64,000 nucleotides of DNA from Pedobacter sp. PF22-3 (GTDB taxonomy: Bacteria > Bacteroidota > Bacteroidia > Sphingobacteriales > Sphingobacteriaceae). Shown piece after piece: positions 1-7,134 of the stretch (its first letter is position 1; the number at the start of each line of letters is the position of its first letter). A program made the position numbers and the translations under genes. Under the pieces are notes generated by a model. That model was not told the DNA's origin. It searched no databases and saw nothing but the letters and a program-made list of their open reading frames with translations. The DNA lies in contig NZ_JAPIVP010000008.1 of NCBI RefSeq assembly GCF_026239555.1, forward strand, positions 62,001 to 126,000. Reading direction: 5' to 3'.

Positions 1-987
1 AAAACGCAGATCAAAAATGATGGGCAAACCAAAAAACTATACCAGGGCTTTGAAAAATCCGCATTAAATTATCTAAATGAAGAACCCAACCCAATTGATA
101 CGATCCGAACGGAAGGTTTATTAAAAGGAAATCCTAAAAAAGAGAAAACCAGATTAGCCCTGGCAGATATGAATAAAATGTTTGCACTGGCCTTACAATA
201 CCGGATTACGGATGATCGAAAATATTTAAACAAATGTGCAGAATTTCTTGGTGCATGGGCTAAAATCAATAAGCCAAATGGGGATCCTATTGACGATACC
301 AATCTGGATAAAGCCATTGAAGCTTACGACCTGATCAAAAAAGACATTTCAGCTACATATAAAAAAAAGGTTGACCAATGGCTAACTGAAACAGCATGGG
401 CGGAGATTAACAGTAAGCGAATGAAAGCCGGAAGAGCTACCGCAATTAACAACTGGAACGCGCACCGTTTAAAAGAAGTTGGTGAAATTGGCTACACTTT
501 AAATAATCAGGATTTTATTAAATGGACCATCGATAATTTAAAAAGCCACATCAATATCAATTTATATCCCGACGGCCCAAGTTTGGATTTTAAAGAGCGT
601 GATGCTATGCACTACCATGTTTATGATCTGGAACCGATGTTAAAGCTGGCTATTATAATTGATAGGGCAAAGGGACCTAACTTCTACACTTTCGAATCGC
701 CAAAAGGATCTTCAATCAAAAAATCTGTAGAATGGCTGATTCCATATATTAATGGCGAAAAAAAACATGAAGAATATGTAAATACGACCGTTAAATTCGA
801 TCGCGACCGGGCGAAGAACAACGAACCTGGTTTTGCACCGGGAAGCATGTTTAAACCGGAGTTGGCTTTGCCTGTTTTAAGGTTATCGGTTTATTTCGAT
901 CCTTCACAGAACAACCTGTTGCAAAAAGTAAGCGGAGGCCAAAATAACTGGCAAAGCGTATTGGAAGAATTAAAGCGCAAGCCATAA
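1..987 (+). CDS. Alginate-lyase-family protein, 5' end outside window
   Basis: The frame is open from base 1 to the TAA at 985-987, giving 328 visible residues; the start and any signal peptide lie upstream of the window. The visible part is largely helical and contains NNWNAH followed by an EVGEIGY segment and, further on, a YHVYDLEP segment. This resembles the (alpha/alpha) toroid of the alginate lyase family (PF05426), whose members cleave uronic-acid polysaccharides by beta-elimination, usually in the periplasm. Family membership is judged by eye, and the substrate is not certain. No polysaccharide-utilisation genes (SusC/D) are visible downstream, so its locus, if any, lies to the left. 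Confidence 0.65.
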   Translation, partial: KTQIKNDGQTKKLYQGFEKSALNYLNEEPNPIDTIRTEGLLKGNPKKEKTRLALADMNKMFALALQYRITDDRKYLNKCAEFLGAWAKINKPNGDPIDDTNLDKAIEAYDLIKKDISATYKKKVDQWLTETAWAEINSKRMKAGRATAINNWNAHRLKEVGEIGYTLNNQDFIKWTIDNLKSHININLYPDGPSLDFKERDAMHYHVYDLEPMLKLAIIIDRAKGPNFYTFESPKGSSIKKSVEWLIPYINGEKKHEEYVNTTVKFDRDRAKNNEPGFAPGSMFKPELALPVLRLSVYFDPSQNNLLQKVSGGQNNWQSVLEELKRKP

Positions 988-1019
988 GTTTTTTCAAATT
1001 AAATAAAGTTTCAATAATT

Positions 1020-1049
1020 TTTGAAAGTTTAAAAATATAGCTATATTTG
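1020..1049 (+). promoter_or_regulatory. Bacteroidota-type promoter with palindromic operator for the GbsR-family gene
   Basis: TTTG at 1020-1023 and TATATTTG at 1042-1049 are separated by 18 bp, matching the Bacteroidota TTTG-N17-20-TAnnTTTG promoter. A perfect 16-bp palindrome, AAATATAGCTATATTT (1033-1048), fills the spacer and overlaps the -7 box. The regulator encoded three bases downstream belongs to a dimeric winged-helix family, so this is a plausible autoregulatory operator; that is inference. Confidence 0.65.
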
Positions 1050-1052
1050 TGT

Positions 1053-1559
1053 ATGGAATTAGCAGCAGCAAAGTTAAAATTTATCGAAGCCTGGGGCAAA
1101 TTAGGCTCTGAATGGGGAATTAACCGCACCATGGCACAGGTACATGCATTATTGTTAGTTTCTCCTGAAGCCCTTACTACAGAAGAAATTATGGAGCAGC
1201 TCAGTATCTCCAGGGGAAATGCAAACATGACGCTCCGCGATTTAATTGGATGGGGCTTAATTGAAAAGCAACATAAAGCGGGAGAGCGCAAAGAATACTT
1301 TTTTGCGGATAAAGATGTTTGGAATATTGCACGCCAGGTAGCTAAAGAGCGCAAAAAAAGAGAACTGGAACCCGTTTTAAAAATTTTAAACGAACTATCT
1401 ACCGTTAATGGCGATGAGAAAGATCCAGAGTTCGTTACTTTTAAAAAATCGATAAAAGACATTAATAAATTAGCCGGAAATGTAGATAAAACTTTAGAAA
1501 CGATGCTTAAGGCAGAAGAAAGCTGGTTCTGGGGTTCGGTGTTGAAGGTGTTTAAGTAG
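1053..1559 (+). CDS. GbsR/MarR-family transcriptional regulator
   Basis: A 168-residue winged-helix DNA-binding protein of the GbsR branch of the MarR superfamily. The N-terminal half carries the family signature WGINRTMAQVHALL (about residues 24-37), then a helix-turn-helix region (EEIMEQLSISRGNANMTLRDL, split here as ISRGNANMT for the recognition helix) and a wing. The C-terminal half is a charged helical dimerisation region. I start it at ATG 1053; an upstream in-frame TTG at 1047 lies inside the -7 box and cannot be part of the message. The gene precedes a DCC/TIGR01777/SRPBCC set and may control it, though only the palindrome over its own promoter is visible as a candidate site. Confidence 0.85.
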   Translation: MELAAAKLKFIEAWGKLGSEWGINRTMAQVHALLLVSPEALTTEEIMEQLSISRGNANMTLRDLIGWGLIEKQHKAGERKEYFFADKDVWNIARQVAKERKKRELEPVLKILNELSTVNGDEKDPEFVTFKKSIKDINKLAGNVDKTLETMLKAEESWFWGSVLKVFK

Positions 1560-1560
1560 A

Positions 1561-1616
1561 TTTGAGAGGGGAGATTTGAGATACTAGACATGAGATTTGA
1601 GACAGGAGTATCAAAT
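1561..1616. repeat. Degenerate heptanucleotide tract
   Basis: Starting directly after the regulator's stop codon, the sequence reads in 7-bp units: gatttga, gagggga, gatttga, gatacta, gacatga, gatttga, gacagga, gtatcaa. Three units are identical and most begin with GA. Four similar tracts occur in the window, each just after a stop codon. Confidence 0.6.
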
Positions 1617-1667
1617 AGCAAGACAGATTTTCCTTATACCTTAAGCCTTAAACCCTCCACCATAAAA

Positions 1668-1699
1668 AAAGCCTTACCTATTGTTCGGCTTTATTTTTT
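1668..1699 (+). terminator. Weak terminator-like hairpin
   Basis: AAAGCC (1668-1673) can pair with GGCTTT (1687-1692) around a 13-base loop and is followed by ATTTTTTA. The stem is only six base pairs, so this is a weak candidate. Confidence 0.35.
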
Positions 1700-1712
1700 A
1701 ATCTAAACTTTC

Positions 1713-1730
1713 ATATTTTACTGAAAATAT
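1713..1730. promoter_or_regulatory. Inverted repeat upstream of the DCC gene
   Basis: ATATTTT (1713-1719) and AAAATAT (1724-1730) form perfect 7-bp arms around ACTG, 16 bp before the DCC start codon. It may be an operator, but the AT-rich composition makes chance plausible, and it differs from the palindrome over the regulator's promoter. Confidence 0.3.
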
Positions 1731-1745
1731 TAAAATTTAAATAAA

Positions 1746-2561
1746 ATGAAAACGCTTAAAAACCATGTGCTTTTATTTGACAATGAATGTCCGATGTGTT
1801 ATGCCTATACTCAAGCCTTTGTAAAAACAGGTATGTTGGCTCAGGATGGCCGTGAGGCTTACCAGGAAATGCCCCGAAACATCTGCCCACTGGTAGACCA
1901 GCAAAGGGCTGCCAATGAAATTGCACTCGTTAATACCGAAACCGGCGAGGTTACTTACGGCATCCAAAGTTTATTCAAAATTATTGCACACGCCATGCCC
2001 ATCTTTAGGCCTTTATTTGTGTTTAGTCCTTTTGTTTATCTGATGCGAAAGCTTTATGCATTTATTTCTTACAACCGCAAAGTAATTATACCAGTTGCAG
2101 TAAAAGGAAATAGCTTACAGCCAACTTTTAAACTTCATTACCGTATTGCCTTCCTGCTTTTAACCTGGCTTATTACTGCTTATATATTAACTGATTATGC
2201 GCATCTGCTCACCGGTTTTGTTCCGTTGGGCAGCAAATACCGCGAATATCTAATCTGTGGTGGACAGCTATTTTTTCAAGGTGTTATCATAAGCTTTTAT
2301 AGAAAAGAAAAACTTTGGGATTATTTAGGAAACATGATGACCATTTCTTTCACAGGTTCACTTTTACTCTTGCCCATTATAATTATGGCAAAATACGTCA
2401 GCTTTCTGTCTTTATTTTTTCTGTTATATTTTTTAATGGTTGCAGGATTGATGTTTTTAGAACATATCCGTAGAAGTAAATTATTAAAGCTAGGTTGGTT
2501 AATGAGCATTACCTGGGCACTTTACCGCTTAATGGTTTTGGGTTTAATCTTAATTTTATAA
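1746..2561 (+). CDS. DCC-family (DUF393) thiol-disulfide oxidoreductase with membrane domain
   Basis: A 271-residue protein. Residues 9-20 hold the DUF393/DCC signature (FDNECPMC), a CxxC thioredoxin-like motif in a short redox domain covering about residues 1-90. The rest contains several hydrophobic segments (roughly residues 75-95, 125-150, 165-180, 190-215, 220-235 and 250-270), suggesting an integral membrane C-terminal half, unlike the minimal soluble DCC proteins of about 130 residues. It is followed after 5 bp by the TIGR01777 gene, so the two are probably co-transcribed. The physiological substrate is unknown. Confidence 0.8.
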   Translation: MKTLKNHVLLFDNECPMCYAYTQAFVKTGMLAQDGREAYQEMPRNICPLVDQQRAANEIALVNTETGEVTYGIQSLFKIIAHAMPIFRPLFVFSPFVYLMRKLYAFISYNRKVIIPVAVKGNSLQPTFKLHYRIAFLLLTWLITAYILTDYAHLLTGFVPLGSKYREYLICGGQLFFQGVIISFYRKEKLWDYLGNMMTISFTGSLLLLPIIIMAKYVSFLSLFFLLYFLMVAGLMFLEHIRRSKLLKLGWLMSITWALYRLMVLGLILIL

Positions 2562-2566
2562 TTATC

Positions 2567-3490
2567 ATGAAATACGGAAAAATTGTACTGGCAGGGGGAA
2601 ATGGTTATTTAGGTGGCATATTAGCCAAATATTTTAGCAGCCTTGCTGACGAAGTGATTATTCTGGCCAGAAAGCCACAAGCCGGAACAGGCCATATTAA
2701 GACATTGTTGTGGGATGGCAAAACCATAGGAGATTGGGCCTACAGTTTGCAAGAGGCAGACCTCTTGGTAAACATTTGCGGTAAAAATGTAAACTGCAGG
2801 TATACGGAGAAAAACAAAAAAGAAATTTTTGATTCAAGATTAATTCCCACCCGTTTACTGGGCCAAGCGATTGAGGAAATGGAAAATCCACCAAAACTTT
2901 GGATCAATATTACTTCTGCCACCATTTACCGCCATGCCGAAGACCATCCACAAGATGAATTTACAGGCGAAATCGGTGAAGGTTTCTCTATTGAAGTTTG
3001 CAAAGCCTGGGAAAATAGCTTTTTTGAAACCAATACGCCCAATACCCGAAAAGTAGCCCTTAGAATGGGTATTGTTTTAGGCCTGAAAGACGGGGCATTT
3101 CCACGTTTACTTAACCTGGTTAAACTGGGTATGGGCGGAAAACAGGGCACCGGCGAACAGTATATGAGCTGGATCCATGAAGCAGATGCAGCAGCGAGTA
3201 TAGAATGGTTGCTAAATCATCCGGAAATTAAAGGAACTGTAAACTGCACGGCACCAGAAGCAATTAAAAACCATGTTTTTATGCGTAGTATCAGAAAAGC
3301 TTTTGGTCGCAATTTTGGCTTGCCTGCCCCAGCCTGGTTATTAGCCATTGGCGCAAAAATTATTGGTACAGAAACGGAACTGATTTTAAAAAGCAGGTGG
3401 GTTAAACCAGCAGTGCTGCTAAATAGTGGATTTGATTTTAAATATGGAAAGATTGATGAAGCAATGACAGCACTGAGCCAAGCGCGATAA
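2567..3490 (+). CDS. TIGR01777-family NAD(P)-binding epimerase-like protein
   Basis: A 307-residue extended-SDR protein of the YfcH/TIGR01777 family. The N-terminal Rossmann motif GGNGYLGG is at about residues 9-16; later family segments include the SWIHEAD stretch and the C-terminal DUF1731-like part (RKAFGRNFGLPAPAWLL). I start it at ATG 2567, five bases after the previous stop; an in-frame upstream GTG at 2495 would overlap the DCC gene by 67 bp and add a tail foreign to the family. The enzymatic reaction is not established. The linkage to DCC and SRPBCC genes suggests a shared envelope- or lipid-related role, but that is inference. Confidence 0.85.
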   Translation: MKYGKIVLAGGNGYLGGILAKYFSSLADEVIILARKPQAGTGHIKTLLWDGKTIGDWAYSLQEADLLVNICGKNVNCRYTEKNKKEIFDSRLIPTRLLGQAIEEMENPPKLWINITSATIYRHAEDHPQDEFTGEIGEGFSIEVCKAWENSFFETNTPNTRKVALRMGIVLGLKDGAFPRLLNLVKLGMGGKQGTGEQYMSWIHEADAAASIEWLLNHPEIKGTVNCTAPEAIKNHVFMRSIRKAFGRNFGLPAPAWLLAIGAKIIGTETELILKSRWVKPAVLLNSGFDFKYGKIDEAMTALSQAR

Positions 3491-3516
3491 AAGTCATTGT
3501 AACTAAAACGGATTAT

Positions 3517-3966
3517 ATGCCTACAATTATCTTAAAAACATTAATTAATGCGCCGATTGGACACTGTTTTGACCTATCCAGAAATATTGATCTCCATCTA
3601 CAATCCATGAAGTCTTCTAATGAAAAAGCGATAGCTGGAAAAATTAGTGGCCTGATTGGTCTGGGTGAATCTGTTACCTGGAGCGCCAGGCACTTTGGCA
3701 TTTATTTCGAAATGACCAATAAGATTAGCGCGATGGAATATCCAAATTTCTTTATAGATGAGATGATTATAGGTCCATTCAAAAAACTCCATCACCAACA
3801 CTTGTTTAAAATAATAGGTTCTCAAACAGAAATGACTGATGTTTTTGAATTTGAGGCTCCATTTGGCCTGTTTGGCAAGCTAGCGGAAAAAATATTCCTT
3901 AAAAATTATCTGCTGAAACTCATTGAGAAAAGAAATAAGGTGATCAAACTGCAGGCTGAATCGTAG
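3517..3966 (+). CDS. SRPBCC-family protein
   Basis: A 149-residue single-domain protein with the helix-grip pattern of the SRPBCC/polyketide-cyclase-like superfamily. It opens with a strand then INAPIGHCFDLSRNIDLH (helix), has a central LGESVTW and FEMTNKI strand pair, and ends in a long amphipathic C-terminal helix rich in Lys (FLKNYLLKLIEKRNKV). Proteins of this type bind hydrophobic ligands in an internal cavity. It lies 26 bp after the TIGR01777 gene on the same strand, a combination that recurs in Bacteroidota. The ligand is unknown. Confidence 0.8.
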   Translation: MPTIILKTLINAPIGHCFDLSRNIDLHLQSMKSSNEKAIAGKISGLIGLGESVTWSARHFGIYFEMTNKISAMEYPNFFIDEMIIGPFKKLHHQHLFKIIGSQTEMTDVFEFEAPFGLFGKLAEKIFLKNYLLKLIEKRNKVIKLQAES

Positions 3967-4005
3967 CGTATGCTGTAAACGAATTGCATCTCGAATTTTA
4001 ACAAA

Positions 4006-4029
4006 AAACCCCGAAACATTTCGGGGTTT
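4006..4029. terminator. Bidirectional terminator
   Basis: AAACCCCGAAA (4006-4016) and TTTCGGGGTTT (4019-4029) form an 11-bp perfect hairpin with a two-base loop, lying between the convergent SRPBCC and DUF4834 genes. A runs on one flank and a T-rich flank on the other let it work in both directions. Confidence 0.85.
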
Positions 4030-4033
4030 AGTT

Positions 4034-4282
4034 TTATTTCACTTCCTCGTAGTCTACGAAATCGCCGAGTTTATCTGTTTTACTTTGATCGGGTTTTGGG
4101 GGCATGTAATCTATAGAAATAGAGCCTTCAGGTTTCGATCGCCGCTGTTGTTGCTGCCCTGTAGCCTGACTCTGCATTTTGCTAGCCAGGTTATTAAACA
4201 GCATGGGTAGAATTAACCTAATCAACATTCTGATCAGCCAAAGTACCAATATTGTAATAAAAATGAATTTTACTAATGCCAT
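4034..4282 (-). CDS. DUF4834-family small membrane protein
   Basis: An 82-residue protein with one N-terminal membrane segment (about residues 5-28) followed by a Gln/Arg-rich linker (QATGQQQQRRSK) and an acidic tail ending in DFVDYEEVK. This layout and the conserved GSISIDY-PP stretch match the DUF4834 family of Bacteroidota, whose function is unknown. The charge distribution suggests a cytoplasmic C-terminus. It is monocistronic: a -7 box lies 20 bp upstream and a terminator directly downstream. Confidence 0.8.
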   Translation of the reverse strand: MALVKFIFITILVLWLIRMLIRLILPMLFNNLASKMQSQATGQQQQRRSKPEGSISIDYMPPKPDQSKTDKLGDFVDYEEVK

Positions 4283-4302
4283 GCTTTAAATTACTGTTGT
4301 TA

Positions 4303-4310
4303 CAAATATA
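4303..4310 (-). promoter_or_regulatory. -7 promoter box of the DUF4834 gene
   Basis: On the minus strand the bases read TATATTTG, an exact TAnnTTTG match, 20 bp before the ATG. No clear -33 TTTG is seen at the expected distance. Confidence 0.5.
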
Positions 4311-4409
4311 GACGACGTAACATTTATTTTGTTACTTTTTAGGCCTTTAATTGCAATCCGATTACAAATATGATACGCAAATAAGGCTAGAAAGGTTTTA
4401 ATATTGCCA

Positions 4410-4607
4410 TTAATCTTCAACAATTTCAGCTACCCGGCCAACTTGGCCATCTTCAAGTCTAACCTTTATTCCTCTGGAATGAAAGGCGGATGAAGTAAGT
4501 AGATCTTTCACCACGCCGTAAGTAATATTTCCCGATCGCTGATCTTTTTTTAATATAATGCCGACTTCCAAGCCTGGATAAATGTCTTTTCTATTTTGCC
4601 CGTCCAT
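4410..4607 (-). CDS. YwbE-family protein
   Basis: A 65-residue protein with the complete YwbE (DUF2196) pattern: DIYPGLEVGIILKKDQRSG near the N-terminus, then GVVKDLLTSS and the GIKVRLEDGQVGRV segment. It is a small basic beta-rich protein found as a single-domain family in many bacteria, with no established function. The length is normal for the family. It is flanked by 127 bp and about 176 bp of AT-rich sequence and appears to be transcribed alone. Confidence 0.9.
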   Translation of the reverse strand: MDGQNRKDIYPGLEVGIILKKDQRSGNITYGVVKDLLTSSAFHSRGIKVRLEDGQVGRVAEIVED

Positions 4608-4783
4608 GTGTGCTGTAATAAAATGATGATGAAAATTTCAAAATTCCGTAATTATTTTGAATTTAAGGCCATCTGTTACCATTTTGCGGTATAATTATTA
4701 AAAGGGCTAATATTCTTAATAGAAAATATCCCTACCAATTTCTCCCAAAAACTTATGTGATAGACTTTTCCGCTTTCAAATTA

Positions 4784-6826
4784 TTACTTACCAAACTTTT
4801 CGTTAAACATTTTCTCTAGTGCAAACATTTCATCACGCAGCTTTGCAGCTTGTAAAAAGTCCATATCTTTTGCTGCTTTTTGCATATCCTTACGGGTGGT
4901 ATCAATTGCCCTTTGGAGTTCGGCTTTGCCCATATACTGTACAATCGGATCTGCTGCAATACTGATTTCGGCATTTTCAACGTAAGCCCTGGCTTTATTA
5001 TCGCTTGCTTTTTGCGAGAAATCGAGCACTGAGGTCTGTTCTAAAATTGCTTCTCTTGATTTGCCAACAGTTTTTGGTGTAATGCCATTTTCGAGATTGT
5101 AGGCTATCTGTATATCCCTACGTCTGTTCGTTTCTGAAATGGTTTTTTCCATACTTTCTGTAATGCCATCTGCATACATGATCACCCGGCCACGATCATT
5201 ACGGGCGGCACGGCCTATGGTTTGAATGAGCGATTTTTCAGATCGTAAGAAACCTTCTTTATCTGCATCCAAAATTGCTACCAAAGTAACTTCTGGTAAA
5301 TCCAAACCTTCTCTTAAAAGGTTAATGCCGACTAAAACATCAAATTCGCCCAAACGTAAACCACGCAGGATTTCTACCCGTTCTAAAGTTTTAATTTCGG
5401 AATGTATGTACCTGGTTTTGATATTTAAGCGATCAAGATATTTGGTTAACTCCTCAGCCATGCGTTTGGTTAAAGTCGTTACTAAAATACGTCCACCATC
5501 TTTTATCGTAATGTCTATTTCATCTAAAAGATCATCAACCTGGTTAATGGCAGGCCTGATTTCTATAACAGGATCCAATAATCCGGTTGGCCTGATTACC
5601 TGTTCTACTACCACACCTTCTGATTTTTCCAGTTCATACTCTGCAGGTGTTGCACTCACATAAATGGTTTGTGGTGCAAGGGCTTCGAATTCGTTAAAAT
5701 TTAAAGGGCGGTTATCCAATGCGGCCGGTAAACGAAAGCCATATTCTACCAAAGATAATTTCCTCGATCGATCACCACCATACATGGCCCTGATCTGCGG
5801 AACAGTAACGTGGCTTTCGTCAATCACCATTAAATAATCATCAGGGAAATAATCCAGCAAACAGAAAGGACGCATACCGGGTTGCCTTCCATCAAAGAAA
5901 CGGGAATAATTTTCGATTCCTGAACAATAGCCCAATTCCTTCATCATTTCGAGATCGAAATTGGTCCGCTCTTCTAGTCTTTTGGCTTCTAATAAATGTC
6001 GATCTGCAATCAACTGGTTTTTACGGATTTCCAATTCTTCCTGTATCCCCCAAATGGATTGATTGAAGCGGTCTTTTGGTGTAACAAAAAGGTTGGCCGG
6101 GTAAATGGCCATGTCTTCCAGTTTTTCGAGGGTTTTACCAGAAACTGGATCAATTGCTGAAAGTTCTTCAATATCATCGCCAAAAAAAGAAATGCGGTAG
6201 GCATGATCCAGGTAAGCTGGATAAACATCAACGGTATCGCCTTTAACCCTAAAAGTTCCCCTTTTAAATTCGGTTGTGGTACGCGAGTATAAAATCTCGA
6301 CCAAACTATGCAAAAATGCATTTCTCGAAATCCGTAGCCCTACACCAAAGCGAAAAACCATTCTGGAAAAATCTTCTGGGTTACCCATACCATAAATGCA
6401 TGATATGGAAGATACTACGATTATGTCTCGCCTGCCACTCATTAGCGATGAAGTAGTACGCAAACGCAATTTCTCGATCTCCTCGTTAATGCTCAGGTCT
6501 TTTTCGATATAGGTATTGCTAGAAGCAATAAAGGCTTCTGGCTGATAATAATCATAATAAGAAACAAAGTAATTTACCGAATTTTCGGGAAAGAAATTTT
6601 TAAACTCGCCGTAAAGCTGTGCAGCCAGGGTTTTATTGTGACTTAAAATCAAGGTTGGCTTTTGGGTCTGTTCAATTACATTGGCCACAGTGAACGTTTT
6701 TCCTGACCCGGTTACACCCAATAAGGTTTGATAATGTTCGTTAGCATTTACACCATCTACCAGCTGTTTTATTGCATTAGGCTGATCTCCGGTAGGCTGA
6801 TATTCTGAAGTGATTTTAAATTTCAT
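4784..6826 (-). CDS. uvrB: Excinuclease ABC subunit B
   Basis: A 680-residue UvrB, the damage-verifying helicase of nucleotide excision repair, which receives DNA from UvrA and recruits UvrC. Walker A is GVTGSGKT (residues 37-44), the beta-hairpin region YYDYYQPEAF follows at about 92-101, motif II is DESH, and motifs IV-VI include GINLLREGLDLPEV and QTIGRAARN. A C-terminal UVR motif (about 640-675) binds UvrC. Length and order of motifs are normal, so it should be functional. It stands alone, with uvrA and uvrC elsewhere. A TATATTTG box ends 8 bp before the ATG. Confidence 0.98.
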   Translation of the reverse strand: MKFKITSEYQPTGDQPNAIKQLVDGVNANEHYQTLLGVTGSGKTFTVANVIEQTQKPTLILSHNKTLAAQLYGEFKNFFPENSVNYFVSYYDYYQPEAFIASSNTYIEKDLSINEEIEKLRLRTTSSLMSGRRDIIVVSSISCIYGMGNPEDFSRMVFRFGVGLRISRNAFLHSLVEILYSRTTTEFKRGTFRVKGDTVDVYPAYLDHAYRISFFGDDIEELSAIDPVSGKTLEKLEDMAIYPANLFVTPKDRFNQSIWGIQEELEIRKNQLIADRHLLEAKRLEERTNFDLEMMKELGYCSGIENYSRFFDGRQPGMRPFCLLDYFPDDYLMVIDESHVTVPQIRAMYGGDRSRKLSLVEYGFRLPAALDNRPLNFNEFEALAPQTIYVSATPAEYELEKSEGVVVEQVIRPTGLLDPVIEIRPAINQVDDLLDEIDITIKDGGRILVTTLTKRMAEELTKYLDRLNIKTRYIHSEIKTLERVEILRGLRLGEFDVLVGINLLREGLDLPEVTLVAILDADKEGFLRSEKSLIQTIGRAARNDRGRVIMYADGITESMEKTISETNRRRDIQIAYNLENGITPKTVGKSREAILEQTSVLDFSQKASDNKARAYVENAEISIAADPIVQYMGKAELQRAIDTTRKDMQKAAKDMDFLQAAKLRDEMFALEKMFNEKFGK

Positions 6827-6834
6827 GAGTAAAT

Positions 6835-6842
6835 CAAATATA
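6835..6842 (-). promoter_or_regulatory. -7 promoter box of uvrB
   Basis: Minus-strand TATATTTG, only 8 bp upstream of the uvrB ATG, which implies a very short or absent 5' leader. No LexA-like palindrome is obvious nearby. Confidence 0.5.
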
Positions 6843-6978
6843 CGATTTAGGGACTAAACAGTAAAACAGGCGAAAGTCAGGAAAGTTGGAGATTGACTGG
6901 TTAATAATAGTTTTAAGATGATATAAACAATTTATGGTGAAAATTGAATATTATGTTTAGCGGGTTTAAAATAACATC

Positions 6979-7019
6979 AACCTAGTAAATCGAAAGTTTA
7001 ACTTTTGACTTACTAGGTT
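6979..7019. repeat. Long hairpin in the uvrB-M1 intergenic region
   Basis: AACCTAGTAA (6979-6988) pairs with TTACTAGGTT (7010-7019), and the enclosed AAAGTT/AACTTT arms continue the helix, giving a nearly complete 20-bp stem. It lies next to, but is separate from, the terminator at 7027-7058. The rest of 6843-7134 holds that terminator, a short REP-like palindrome and no gene. Confidence 0.6.
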
Positions 7020-7026
7020 AAAAATA

Positions 7027-7058
7027 AAACTCCCCGTTGAATGTTCAACGGGGAGTTT
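7027..7058 (-). terminator. Terminator of the M1 peptidase transcript
   Basis: Perfect 15-bp arms, AAACTCCCCGTTGAA and TTCAACGGGGAGTTT, with a two-base loop. Read on the minus strand the stem is followed by a T-rich run (TTTTATTTTT), placing it as the terminator 77 bp after the peptidase stop. Confidence 0.85.
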
Positions 7059-7086
7059 CAAAAAAGTTTTTTCACCCTAAAGATTT

Positions 7087-7114
7087 AAGATTCCCAATCA
7101 AGTTGGGAATGACG
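7087..7114. repeat. Short REP-like palindrome (CCCAATC core)
   Basis: The bases read AAGATTCCCAATCAAGTTGGGAATGACG, written here as the half-element AAGATTCCCAATC with its inverted partner ending GGGAATGACG. The same half occurs inverted inside the element at 50732-50801. Confidence 0.7.
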
Positions 7115-7134
7115 ATCGGAGAAATAAGGATACA

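Noticed and set aside
851..1621. A 256-codon minus-strand frame over the GbsR gene
   Set aside because: It is the complement of a gene with a clear family match and a promoter, and shows low-complexity Ser/Leu composition typical of antisense frames.
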